Assembly: GCA_021292165.1 (NCBI GenBank)
Contig: CM037879.1
Coordinates: forward strand, 155,775,278-155,839,277
DNA from: Shinisaurus crocodilurus
Taxonomy: Eukaryota; Chordata; Lepidosauria; Squamata; Shinisauridae
DNA length: 64,000 nt
Direction of reading: 5' to 3'
Positions 54,228 to 64,000 of this stretch are shown piece after piece. Every line of letters starts with the position of its first letter. The first letter of the stretch is position 1. The notes under the pieces are model-generated. The model was not told the origin of the DNA, ran no database searches, and saw only the letters and a program-made list of their open reading frames with translations. The position numbers and the translations under genes were made by a program.

Positions 54228-55552
54228 CATGGGGAGGGCGGGGGCCACAGCCACATGTGATCCACAGGCAAACCAGCTACAGTGGCAGGCAGGGAAGAGA
54301 CGCCATCTCCCAAACCTCCAACACCCTGAAACCTGAACTCAGATTCAAATATCTGCCCTTATACACAGCCCTAGAAACGGGAGTCTTTTAAAAACAATGT
54401 GTTTAACTTGCTGGCAGAGTGGCAGAGTTTAGCCTATTACCCGAAAGTGGGGCTTTCCTCTCTTCTCTTCCACTCTGCCCCTGCTAGATGCATGTGCTCT
54501 CTGGTGATCCGGATTCACTGTGTCTCACATGTGTGCCGTTTCTGACGGTTGTCAGCTGGGGTAAGATCCTAAGCAGTTTTGATCACTACATTAATAATCC
54601 CGTAATCACTGGAACTTTTCAGTACATCGCCCTTTGGATTTGTGAGACTGTAACACTAGCTGCCACTCCACAAAGTTATCTGATCTTTAATCTGTCGAAA
54701 TGGAGCACCAGCTGGACAAGCGAGATAGCAACCCTCTTCTTTCGCTCCTGGATATTGGCAAACCCTTGAGGAGGCCAGGAAAGATAAAAGGGGGAAAGGC
54801 AACGTGGCAGGGGATGTTCTGATCTGTCTCTTTCCATTACGGTGCTTCTGCAGCCTTCCTGCCGAGTGCCAAGTCCCTCAAAAAATCATTTAAGAAACGG
54901 GAAGATGCATTATTATTAAATCATGTCAGCCCCCTTCAAAAAGAATACCCCGACCCCCATTTTCAACATGGGAATTATTGTCTCTCACTTGTGGGAAGCA
55001 GCAAATTAAGTTTTTTGGGGGGCATAATAAGATTAGCCGGGAAATGCTGCCTGGAAATAATTCTCAGGATGAGCTTTCCGTTCAGCTGCAGCCACAGCAA
55101 GGAGTCAAGAAAAACATCCACAGGCTCAATGGCATGTTTTACTACAAGCCCAGGCCTTAGATATCTTTCTTACAGACTCTTTTTTCAATTTCTATGTAAA
55201 TTTCATTGGCTTAATGTGGTTCCTGGAAAGGAGATTTACTGATAACTCTTCTAAAAATAATGATGTTAATTTATTCTGAATTGCCTCAAAGCACTAAGGA
55301 CAGACACATTAATAATATCTAAAGAACCCACCCTGGTTGTCTAGCTCTGAAATGTTGCAGGTATTTGGGTGGGAAAATCAATCTATGCTCATCCCCTCCC
55401 GCTTTTCTTTTTGCCGTACCCACGTTCAAGGAATGTGAGTCCTTTGGAGCATTCCAGAAGCTGCCATTCATTATAGCCCTAATCGGGAGTTCAAAATTGT
55501 TCTTACCTAATCACACCAGTGGGGACTGGGGGTGTGCCATGTAGGAACAAAG
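54228..55552. other. Unassigned low-repeat sequence
   Basis: About 1.3 kb without repeats that I recognise. ORFs at 54488-54769 (93 codons) and 54978-55242 (60-83 codons, two frames) have no family resemblance. A candidate for unique sequence. Confidence 0.4.
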
Positions 55553-55662
55553 GAACTCAGGAAGCTGCCTTATACTGAGTCAGACCATTGGTCCATCTAG
55601 CCCAGTATTGCCACCACTGACCACCAGCAATGGCTCTCCAGGGTTTCGCATTATGTGATTCC
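55553..55662 (-). mobile_element. tRNA-derived SINE, second family, 3' half
   Basis: 'aggaagctgccttatactga', 'gtcagaccattggtcc' and 'gctctccagggtttcgc' match the 3' half of the family. The tRNA head is absent. Confidence 0.75.
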
Positions 55663-56196
55663 AACTGACAGCTCCCAAGATGCAGTTTGATACTGCGCGT
55701 GTGCAAAAACTCTATAGAGACAGCTAATTAAAGGAGAACTCTCATCCAACAAGATTACATGGATAAATTTGTTGTTTTCCTAGGAAATAACTAATTCGTC
55801 TGGGGTTCGCTTGGCCATCACTGATTTTCATGCCATACATTGCGTACATGAAGCCCAACTTCAAGTTCATGGCCAGCACTCCAGCAAACAGCAAGCCAAA
55901 CCACACACGTGACTGAATGGTAGAATGGGGGAGCTCCCTTTCTCCACACCCCTCTAGCAGCCTCAGATTTTGGGAGGAAGAATTTGCAGTGACAGTTAAT
56001 GAATGTAAATCTGAAAAGAGGACAAGCTACTCATGATGGAGAGTGACTGAATGGGAAGGAGTGGCACCACAGGCTTTAACAATCCTTGGACTAAGGAAGG
56101 CAGGATCTCTTGTGGCAACTGGCAACATATTCACCATTTCTGAATCCAGGCCCATGTGTTAGTGATATAACAGCAATAGTACATTTATACAGCACA
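55663..56196. other. Unassigned sequence
   Basis: No recognisable feature. Confidence 0.4.
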
Positions 56197-56332
56197 GAAA
56201 GCTAAGCAGGGTCAAGCCTGGTTATTACTTGGATGGGAGACTCCTCCTCTAGTTTCCTGCATTGTGCAGGGGGTTGGACCCAATAGCCTTGTAGGCTCCT
56301 TCCAACTCTATGATCTATGAAATCTATGATTT
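56197..56332 (+). mobile_element. 5S rRNA-derived SINE with CR1-like tail (copy 5, 5'-truncated)
   Basis: Starts inside the 5S part at 'gaaagctaagcagggtc', keeps 'ggatgggagac' and the whole CR1-like tail to 'tctatgaaatctatga'. 5' truncation is typical of target-primed reverse transcription. Confidence 0.88.
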
Positions 56333-56408
56333 CCTAAGTACTCAAAATGCTCCTGCTTGTGCTTTATTCAACAACATGTTTCTGGCTCAATTTCTCACAT
56401 GAACCCAG

Positions 56409-56610
56409 TGGGCAGTATGCAATTTGGCACTGGCACTAACATAAATTATGTTACACTAGTGTAAGCATAGTGCAATGCGAATAGTGTTTGCTGGTGTGAT
56501 GGGTTTTCCGGGGGAATTTGTCACGCCAGCTAACACTACTAGCGTTGCACTAGAGGTCGCTTATGCTAGTGCCACGTAATTTACACTAGTGCCAAATTGG
56601 ATATTGCCCA
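56409..56610. mobile_element. Palindromic MITE-like element
   Basis: 'tgggcagtatgcaatttggc' at the left faces 'gccaaattggatattgccca' at the right. Inside, 'acactagtgtaagcatag' faces 'cttatgctagtgcc' and 'atgcgaatagtgtt' faces 'aacactactagcgttgc'. About 200 bp, non-coding, no target duplication seen. Confidence 0.7.
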
Positions 56611-56639
56611 GTAATTCTTACATCAGACCTGTAAGCAGG

Positions 56640-57028
56640 TATGATGATCCCTTCATTACACACTGAGTGGCTGCCTTTAGGCTAGAGTGGTTAGAGTGCT
56701 GGGAGAGCCAGTGTGGCATAGTGGCGAGAGTGTTGGACTGGGACTCGGGAGATCTGGGTTCTAGTCCCCACTTGGCCATGAAGCTCACTGGGTGACTTCG
56801 GGCCAGTCACTGACTCTCAGCCTAGCCTACCTCACAGGGTTGTTGTGTGGATAAAATGGAGAGGAGGAGGACCATGTAAGCCGCCTTGGGTTCCTTGAAA
56901 AGGAAAAAAAAAAAAGGGATATAAATATAATATAATAAATAAAGAAATACTACCCAGTGAGTTTATGGCTGTGTTGAGATTTGACCTGGAGGCTTCAAGA
57001 TCATAGTCTTAACCAACACTCACTACAC
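56640..57028 (-). mobile_element. Old MIR/CORE-type SINE remnant, split by a Sauria SINE
   Basis: Left piece 'tgatgatcccttcattacac' ... 'gctagagtggttagagtg'; right piece 'acccagtgagtttatggctg', 'gagatttgacctggagg' and 'cttaaccaacactcactac'. In minus orientation this reads as a tRNA head plus body like MIR-type SINEs. Strongly diverged, so the call is tentative. Confidence 0.4.
56701..56948 (+). mobile_element. Sauria SINE
   Basis: Plus-strand copy starting 'gggagagccagtgtggc'. A box GTGTGGCATAGTGGCGAGAG, B box GGTTCTAGTCCCCAC, complete body, A-rich interruption in the tail (56906-56917), then (AATA)n. Confidence 0.92.
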
Positions 57029-57214
57029 CCACTTGAGTAAAATGTTATCAGGCTGTGAAAATCCGATTCCAGTCTATATAGCTATTTTAATGGAGTCACA
57101 GGCATCTTGTTGAATGAGAGATAACTAGAAAAATAATTATGTATGCAGATTATCATTTTATATTTATTATCGAAATCAATGCCAGCTTCGGATAATCTTA
57201 GGCCATTTACTAAG

Positions 57215-57249
<35 letters not shown>

Positions 57250-58356
57250 CATTAAAATTACATTATAATGTCAATCTAGCAAATACATTACAATGGTTTT
57301 GCCAGGATTTTTTTTTTTTTTTAAACTGGGATAAATGCATTCTGCAATTTTTGAAATCTCTGTTACTACCGGTGTGAGAGATCTGACTTCAGTTGACTGA
57401 AATGTTTCTGAACATTCCAGCTGCTCATAATCCCTTCCCCAACCTGTTAGCCCTCACTTGAGCAGATACATACAGCCATGTGCTGTTGGTGGGAAAAGAT
57501 TCTGTGAAGAAGAGAAAAGGCAACATTATAGCAGTGCTGACCAACCATTAAGAATGTGAGTGTGAATGCAGTGCAGATGCATGAAAATGGCACAGGTGGA
57601 AAGGCCTATGTACGTAGCAGCAATGTGTGCATATGAATGTTGCTTGTGAGTAGCGTGAATGGGCGTGTATTTTAAGAACGAGACCGTGAAAGGCGAATGA
57701 ATACAAGAAAATATGCAGGCAGCAGTGGCATACTGTTTCTAACGTGAAGGTGCTGCCAGTGTAGTGATGCTGATAGTGCATTTTCCCAGCTGAGATCACG
57801 TGGGTTAAAGTCCTACCCTCATGATTCCAGGTGGAAATATCCCTGATGACACCTGGCTGCCAGCATCACAATAGTAGCAGTCGCTTTACAAAACAGCCAG
57901 GTGATGGAGAAGATATCTAGTGGGTCTCTCTCATCTTTGTGGGAGCTACCTCCATCCCATGTCCTGGTCCCCAAAGTAAGTTTCACCCCATCTTAGGGAT
58001 AAGTGAAGGTGGAGCCAGCCCTTTGAGCATCCTTTTAAATTGTATTTTTCTTTAAAAATCCCTCTTGAGGAATGCTCAAAGACCCCAGTCCACTCTCAGG
58101 GTACGCTCCAGGCTCTAGCCACAACCAATTTATACCTCATCAGGGTATATGGGAAGCTAGGATTTGTTGTTGCTGCTCTTCTACTGTCTATCACTTTGCA
58201 TTTGCTTATGTCAAACCTCATCTGGCACTCTGTTTTTTCCCTGCATCTTTTGGTTGGTGGGGTAAATATCAAAGACTGGTGAGGCAAGCCTTCCTTGGTA
58301 AAAAGCCATGCAGATTATGTTCCATAGCAAGGCTGAGCCTCCTACATGACATTGAT
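57029..58356. other. Unassigned sequence with (GA)n
   Basis: (GA)n at 57218-57246 and a T-run at 57309-57322. No exon or named repeat. Confidence 0.45.
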
Positions 58357-58850
58357 AGGGATGGATAAATCTGTCAGTTTTGTTTTCTCCTGCATTTAAT
58401 TTTGATTTTAACTCTCACATTATTTCCTTCCTGTTTATGAAGAAATTTGTGGATTTTGGTAAGTTGTTACCAAAAGCAAAGAGAACAGAATTCTCACCCA
58501 TCTGCGCTGGCCAAATTCAACAGGTACAACTATTCCCAGCATGGAGATGACCATGTTTACCTGCTTGCTACGTAGCTGTTAAAGATGAGGAGCTTGTCAG
58601 GGGAAAACAAGTGTGTCAACCCTATTTCAACACTAGAAACATGGTTGAATACACAGGGATTCAAAGCCAGACTTTTAAGAGCTATGTACTCAAGGCTCTC
58701 TGCCTGGATGGATGTATCTGTCAGTTTTGCTTCCTCTTACATTATTTTTCTTAATCTCAACTTCTTTCCATCCAGTTTATGAAGAAATGTCTACATTTTG
58801 GTAAGTTCTTACAGAAAAAACATACCAAACGAAATTCTCACCCATCCCGA
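58357..58850. repeat. Two direct repeats of an AT-rich unit
   Basis: 58357-58502 and 58706-58847 share 'ggatg.at..atctgtcag', 'gtttatgaagaaat', 'attttggtaagtt' and 'attctcacccatc'. They are separated by about 200 bp. The start resembles 53017. It may be one non-autonomous element with an internal duplication. Confidence 0.5.
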
Positions 58851-59220
58851 CATGACAATTCATGTCTTAATAATGCTGTCCACTAATTTTGTTGGGTGGA
58901 CTATTAACTTATTCTGTTTTTTAGACATATATTCGGATTTCTTTTTACTTGGGAGAGGTACCAGACAGGAATGTCAACTTTCCCCACTGATATTTGATCT
59001 ATGTTTGAAGCCCCTGGCGTGTGCTACTCGACAGAATGCTAATATTCATGGATTTGCGCATAATTGTTCAGAATTTAAACTTATTCTTTATGCTGATGAC
59101 CTCTTATTGTTTCTTTCAAAACTCAGTTCCAGCTTTGATGCAGACAATTAATACTTTTGGTTATTTGTCTGGCTATTCAATTAACTGGTCAATGTCTGAA
59201 CTGATGTCGATTGGAGATAC

Positions 59221-59369
59221 TATATCCCATAATTTATTAGCTGATTGGCAATTTATTAGCTGATTTATTATTAGCTGATTTATGGGATCAGCTAATAAAT
59301 TATGGGATACCATAATCAGCTAATAAATTATGGGATATTATATCCCATAATTTATTAGCTGATTGGCAA
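59221..59369. repeat. Snap-back (direct plus inverted) duplication
   Basis: A 31-bp block beginning 'tatatcccataatttattag' occurs at 59221-59251 and again, identical, at 59339-59369. Between them two inverted copies ('atcagctaataaattatggg') lie at about 59287-59309 and 59315-59336. The second direct copy abuts the Sauria SINE. Confidence 0.85.
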
Positions 59370-59370
59370 A

Positions 59371-59628
59371 GAGAGCCAGTGTGGCGTAGTGGTGAGAGTG
59401 TTGGACTGGGACTCGGGAGATCCGGGTTCTAGTCCCCGCTCGGCCATGAAACTCACTGGGTGACTTTGGGCCAGTCACTGACTCTCAGCCTAACCTACCT
59501 CACAGGGTTGTTGTGAGGATAAAATGGAGAGGAGGTGGATTATGTAAGCTGCCTTGGGTTCCTTGCAGGAAAAAAAGTGGGGATATAAATATAATAAATA
59601 AATAAATAAACAAACAAATAAACAAATT
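59371..59628 (+). mobile_element. Sauria SINE
   Basis: Plus-strand copy, complete and close to the family form: A box GTGTGGCGTAGTGGTGAGAG, B box GGTTCTAGTCCCCGC, tail 'ggggatataaatataataa' with (AATA)n and (AAAC)n. It sits in the L1-clade ORF2. Confidence 0.93.
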
Positions 59629-60499
59629 TAGACTCTTTCCAGATTTCATAACTTATTTGGAAATACTTATCCCTAGAGATATGTCTCAAATGATTAGGCT
59701 AAACCTGAATAACTTGATAAATGAGATCTTACGGGATATTGATAGATGGGCATCTTTAAACTTGAGCTTATGGGGTAAGGTGAACACACTTAAGATGAAT
59801 GTAATACCTCGAATTGCTCATGTTTTATGAGGAATTCCTCTACTTATACCCAGCAAGTACTTTAAAAAATGTAATGCTTTGTTTCGTAAATTCTTATGGG
59901 GGTCCCACTCCACCACGAATATCTTTGAAAAGGATGCAACTTCCAATTAAAGAGGGTGGATTTGGCTTCCCTGATCTTGCTTTATATCATTGGGCCTATT
60001 TGTTGACCTGTACTAAATTTTGGTCTTTTCCACTTCCATTAGACTTCCTCCCTGGTCAGTTTTGGAATCTTTATGTTTAGGTCCTCTTCCCAAATGGACT
60101 GTATTGGGTTCCCGATACACTAAAATGGAAATTGTACCTCCCACAGTTACAGTGGTAAGAGTGGTGTGGCACATAGTATCCCATCAATTTCAGTTTGATC
60201 CATTTTCGCATGCAAAATTAACTTTATATGGGGAAACCCAGATTTAAGAACTGGCAGGAAAATGTTTGTTTGGCGGACTTGGATGGGTAAGTTGATTTTT
60301 ACTTTGGACCAGCTATTGGGTTCCGAGGATAGCTTCCTATCATTTTCTGCTTTGCGTGCTAAATATGATTTGCCAGCTATGGCTGAATGGAAATACTTGC
60401 AACTGCAACACACTAGTTAGAATCTAGGTTTGGCCCTGCCGCTTTTACAGCTTCAGACTCCCCTTTGCTATTGGAAGTATTGATTGCCAAGTTGTCAAT

Positions 60500-60872
60500 G
60501 GAAAAACACCAGTAAAAGGGTGTGTGTGGCAAAAGAAGATGCAGCAAAAGGGGGGGGGGGCGATATCTCCCCCTTAACAATGTAATCCTCTCAATGTTAA
60601 GTGTTGAACTGACCATTCTCAGTGCCCTCCACTTTTTCAACACTTCCCCGAGTCTCCAGCTACTCCAGAAAGGGGAGATATTAACTCCCCCACCTTTTTG
60701 TGGCTCCTTTTTGGAGCAGTTACTCCAGGTGTGCAAATTTCCCCCTCCATCTACTTCCCAGCCATTACATTTGTGTATATTTCTGCATTTTTTCCCTTAG
60801 AACTGAGAGGGAGCCACAGTAAACCACAGCAGTAAATGCTCCAAAAAGGAGCCACAGAAAGGTGTGTGTGAG

Positions 60873-60906
<34 letters not shown>

Positions 60907-62610
60907 GTTGCACCATTTTCAGGGGCTGAAAAAAATAAAAATAAAAAATGACCCCAATTGTGCTTTTTTTGAGGCTCTGAAAAAGAGATGGTGGTGAACA
61001 TATGAAAAGGGATCGCAATAAGAGCAGGGAGGGGCAGACAAGATGGGTTCTGCAGAGCTGACTGGAGGACTGAGGGGGAGAGTAACCCACAGCAAGCCCA
61101 ATAGTCTGTCAGGCGTACCGTGGGTTGTTCAGCAAACAAACAACCCACCGTGGCTTATTTGCAGGGCGGCTTAGTGTGATGTGAGAACCCGCCCAACACG
61201 TACCTCTCAGTTTCGGAACGATGCTGTCTGCCTCTATACAACCATACAATATAGCACAACTCAAGTTATTTCCACTGTTCCCCTCATTTTGCCTCCAAAG
61301 GATGGCACACATTTTGTTCCAGCGCACTGAAATGGCAAACAGGTAAGATTCATAGTGTGATAAAAAATAAAAAATAAATTTTTTTAAAAAACCCTCCCAA
61401 ATTCTTTGCTTTTAACAACACACACAGGAGCCTTCTGAGCGGAAGTCAGATGAATGCAGGACGTTCCGTAACAGAATTTTCTGCTTTGCCTGATTACATT
61501 ACACACACCACACATATTGAAACACTCTGGCAGTTTTCTAGTGCTCGCAGTGAGGGACCTAAACCTTTTGACCCCAAACATCTTATTAAAGCCAAGACTG
61601 GACTGCGCTTCCACAACGGAGGGAGGTGGGTTTGGTGGTGGTCGTGGTGGTAGTGGAAAAGGAACAAGAAACTACTGGATGTATTCTCTCCTATAATTCA
61701 TTCAAGTAAGCCCTTGTTGAGTGGAGGACCTTGGCTTTGATGTTAAAGTCTCCTAATTGGAAGGAAGTGAAGTGTTAGCCTGTCAGGCTATTAGTCTCTC
61801 ATCAAATACTTTAAGAGGTATTGGGACACTGGAGTTCTCACACTGAGGCAAAGAAAACATAGAAGGGCCTGGTCTTTGTTAAACTGTTTAAACTTTGCAT
61901 CTGTCTTCTTTCTTTCTTTCTTTCTTTCTCTTTTTTTAAAGGAGTTTAATATATGTGGAGTTATCTATCCCTTGAATTTTCTTTCCTTTTATCTGCTTTT
62001 TGAAACTGCCTCGAGTTCATCATCAGCACCCTTTGGCAGCAGTGTTGGGAAGGGAGGGAAGAACAAAAGAGAAAGGCTCTAGCTGCAGGGTTTTTAGGCC
62101 TCGTAGCAGTGACGGAAAGCTTAGCTAGCATTTCCACCGCATGACATAATTCACAATTCACAGTGAGCTTTTTGGATTGGTTTGGTGTTCTTTTTGTGTA
62201 GGCAAAAACTCCTGCTGATCATCTGCAGAGGAGCATGAGAAGAAGGTGTGGAATCATCACTCTAGCAGCAGCAGCAGCAGCGATACGGGTGCATTTCAGG
62301 AGAATCACAGGCTAGCATTCCGCCTCCTGCTGGATCCACAATTATTCCTACCAGGCCCTCCCCACATCCCTATTAATAAACAGGAGGGTAGCATGAGCTG
62401 ACAGTGGACTTGGTATGGAGTATGTACAGACAACAGGGTGTTTAATTTTATGTGTGAATCAGGTATGTTGATACACAGGGGAACTGTGTTGGGCAAACAC
62501 AATTTAAATGTGCATTTACCTATCCTCCTGAGGGGTACAGGTAAATGTTGATTTGAGCAGGTTGTTGGACCATATGCTAGGGAACCATTGATAAAGCTAT
62601 TCAGTGCTCA
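60500..62610. other. Mostly unassigned sequence with microsatellites and inverted repeats
   Basis: 60699-60721 ('gtggctcctttttggagca') pairs with 60837-60860 ('tgctccaaaaaggagccac'). (AAC)n at 60873-60906. At 61094-61195, 'gtgggttgttcagcaaac' and 'aacaacccaccgtggc' resemble family F palindromes. (TTTC)n at 61907-61930, (AGC)n at 62263-62281. No gene recognised. Confidence 0.5.
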
Positions 62611-62870
62611 GAGAGCCAGTGGGGCGTAGTGGTGAGAGTCTTAGCCTGTCACTCTCAGGCTAACTCAGGAGATCCGGGGACTCAGGAGATCCAGGTTCTA
62701 GTCCCCACTCGGCCATGAAGCTCACCAGGTGACTTTGGGCCAGTCACTGACTCTCAGCCTAACCTACCTCACAGGGCTGTTATGAGGACGGAATGGAGAG
62801 GAGGAGGACCGTGTAAGCCACTTTGGGTTCCTTGCAAAGGGGGGAAAGGTGGGATATAAATGTAATAATA
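62611..62870 (+). mobile_element. Sauria SINE with rearranged head
   Basis: The A-box region (GGGGCGTAGTGGTGAGAG) is followed by an extra piece containing 'cactctcaggctaactcag', and 'actcaggagatcc' appears twice, before a normal B box (GGTTCTAGTCCCCAC). Body and tail are normal. The rearrangement would disturb A-B box spacing. Confidence 0.9.
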
Positions 62871-62911
62871 ATATTAAAAATATATATGTCCAGCTGGAGC
62901 ACCTCTCTTGG

Positions 62912-62934
62912 GTGTGTGTGTGTGTGTGTGTGTG
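62912..62934. repeat. (TG)n microsatellite
   Basis: A pure TG run shortly after the 62.6 kb SINE tail. Confidence 0.95.
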
Positions 62935-63711
62935 ACAGTTTCCTAAATATATTTTTCTTCCACCTTTCAACAAGGACATCATTACAATGCTAGGGATTGC
63001 CACATGCAATCAGTATAAGCCATTTTGCTTAGACCGGGTGCAATATCATTATCCATTGGTTGCAATGGGCAAGGGTCCCACCAGCTGCGGCCTCAGAAGT
63101 GGTGTAGTGACGTCATGCATTGGCACTCACTTGTGCAGGACTGGCACCAGAAGGGAGGGGGCAGAGGGGCGGCAGGGATTCTAATCACCTTACGGTGCCG
63201 CCAGAGCCCTGTCTCGCAGGGAATATTCTGAAAATTGCCACTAACCTGCCTGGCTACATATCCGTCGTTAATTACTTGTGGCCTGTTGAAAACCAGAAAG
63301 AAAAGAACAGCTGTCTTCCAGTTCATGATGGGTAAGTTCTGGGCATGCATCGCCTTGGCATACATTCAGTTTTCCTGAGCTTTTAAGGATAATTGTTGCA
63401 GGGGTGGGGGGGTGAAATGGTCTTTCCAAGCTTTCCCTCCCACAAGGAAGCTCGGGGGGGGGGGGACGACACACATGGAGAAGATCACTCCCTGAGTCCC
63501 AACCCTCCTTCCAAGAAACATATCCTTATAAAATGGGGCTGGGAGGGCCAAGAATAACTGTCTAAGAGGAAAAAGACAAATACAACAAAGGATTTGCACA
63601 ACACAAGCAGCTGAAGAGCTGACTAAAATATGAGTATCACTGTAGAACTAATAAGGGTGCTACCTGTGGTCAGCAAGCCATAGGGCTACTGATTTCTAGA
63701 GGATAGATAAG
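62935..63711. other. Unassigned sequence
   Basis: A G-run at 63454-63464. Overlapping ORFs at 63093-63365 on both strands have no recognisable product. Confidence 0.4.
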
Positions 63712-63835
63712 GCATTATCTGCCCTAGATTATCTAGCCTCTAGTATTGTCTGCCCTAGATTATCTAGTATTATCTGCCCTAGATTATCTAGCATCTAGCC
63801 CTTATCTAGCCTCTGCCCTCTCCTTATCTGCCCTA
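63712..63835. repeat. Minisatellite, unit about 24 bp
   Basis: Units of the type 'tattatctgccctagattat' followed by 'ctag' repeat about three times in near-identical form (63715-63791), with shorter and diverged pieces up to 63835. Confidence 0.85.
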
Positions 63836-63859
63836 GGTGCTTCTGCCTATGCTCTACAG

Positions 63860-64000
63860 CAGGGGTGCACAACCCATGACCTTTGGGCCATAGGTGGACT
63901 CCCAAGCCCTGCTGTGCGATCCCCCAAGCCCCCCACCCCAGCCACTGACACCATCATTGGAGAAAACAGAAACACGCACCACCATCGGAGGTGGAGGCCC
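63860..64000 (+). mobile_element. hAT-like element start (partial)
   Basis: Begins CAGGGGTGCACAACCCATG and continues 'tttgggccataggtggac'. This resembles the CAGGGGTG... starts of hAT-type non-autonomous elements, as at 2123. It runs off the right edge. Confidence 0.4.

Larger units (their letters stand above)
58885..60480 (+). pseudogene. L1-clade LINE ORF2 remnant, split by SINE and local rearrangement
   Basis: Encoded the L1-type reverse transcriptase. 58951-59150 reads 'LLGRGTRQECQLSPLIFDLC' and 'LKPLACATRQNANIHGF', then the catalytic 'LILYADDLLLFLSK' (YADD at 59089-59100). After a frameshift, 'FGYLSGYSINWSMSELM' follows. The frame is lost in the palindromic duplication and SINE at 59221-59628. 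It resumes as 'YLEILIPRDMSQMIRLNLNN', 'DRWASLNLSLWGKVNTLKMN' and 'VIPRIAHVL'. The C-terminal region continues with stops to about 60480. The endonuclease and RT N-terminal part are missing (5' truncation). Confidence 0.85.

Overview
Organism. The window looks like nuclear DNA from a squamate reptile (lizard or snake). The main evidence is nine copies of a tRNA-headed SINE whose body and RTE/Bov-B-like tail match the Sauria SINE family. It also carries many L2-type and CR1 LINE 3' ends, tRNA-derived and 5S rRNA-derived SINEs, palindromic hAT-type MITEs and frequent microsatellites. I found no host protein-coding exon, rRNA gene or tRNA gene I could defend. No open reading frame exceeds 221 codons, and the longest is a retrotransposon remnant. 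The sequence reads as intergenic or deep intronic, repeat-dense vertebrate DNA.

Layout. 1-5.6 kb: a hAT-like terminus running in from the left edge, an L2-type 3' end split by a Sauria SINE, a palindromic MITE, a 5S-derived SINE and another L2-type tail. 5.6-15.4 kb: mostly unassigned sequence with a second-family SINE, MITE family A, hAT MITEs, a CR1 3' end and a 180-bp palindrome. 15.4-19.8 kb: a LINE cluster in which an old L2 ORF2 is split by a younger L2-type copy, itself split by a 250-bp Tc1/mariner MITE with TA target duplications. 20-25 kb: MITEs with SINEs nested inside them. 25-31.7 kb: L2-type copies, two hAT MITEs with intact 8-bp target duplications, a decayed hAT-transposase/ZMYM-like relic, a composite MITE and a CR1 ORF2 fragment. 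32.6-36.7 kb: a SINE split by MITE A, then a complete 3.5-kb LTR retrotransposon on the minus strand. It has two LTRs of about 925 bp, a 5-bp target duplication GTAAT, a primer site resembling tRNA-Leu and a polypurine tract, but no recognisable gag or pol. 36.7-50.5 kb: scattered SINEs, L2 tails, palindromic MITEs and microsatellites. 50.5-54.2 kb: a 221-codon LINE ORF2 end with a C2H2 zinc finger, a MITE inside an L2-type LINE, an L2-type C-terminal ORF and nested MITEs. 54-64 kb: a largely unassigned stretch, an L1-clade ORF2 remnant split by a Sauria SINE and a snap-back duplication, a rearranged SINE and a minisatellite at the right end.

How the parts relate. There are no operons or pathways here. 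The structure comes from layered transposition. SINEs appear to have used LINE machinery: Sauria SINE with RTE/Bov-B, and the 5S SINE with CR1, judging by tail likeness. Non-autonomous DNA elements depended on transposases encoded elsewhere. Insertion order can be read in about ten nested pairs. I did not find a novel functional system. The best candidates for a second look are the non-autonomous LTR element, the 5S-headed SINE family and the 3-copy MITE family A.
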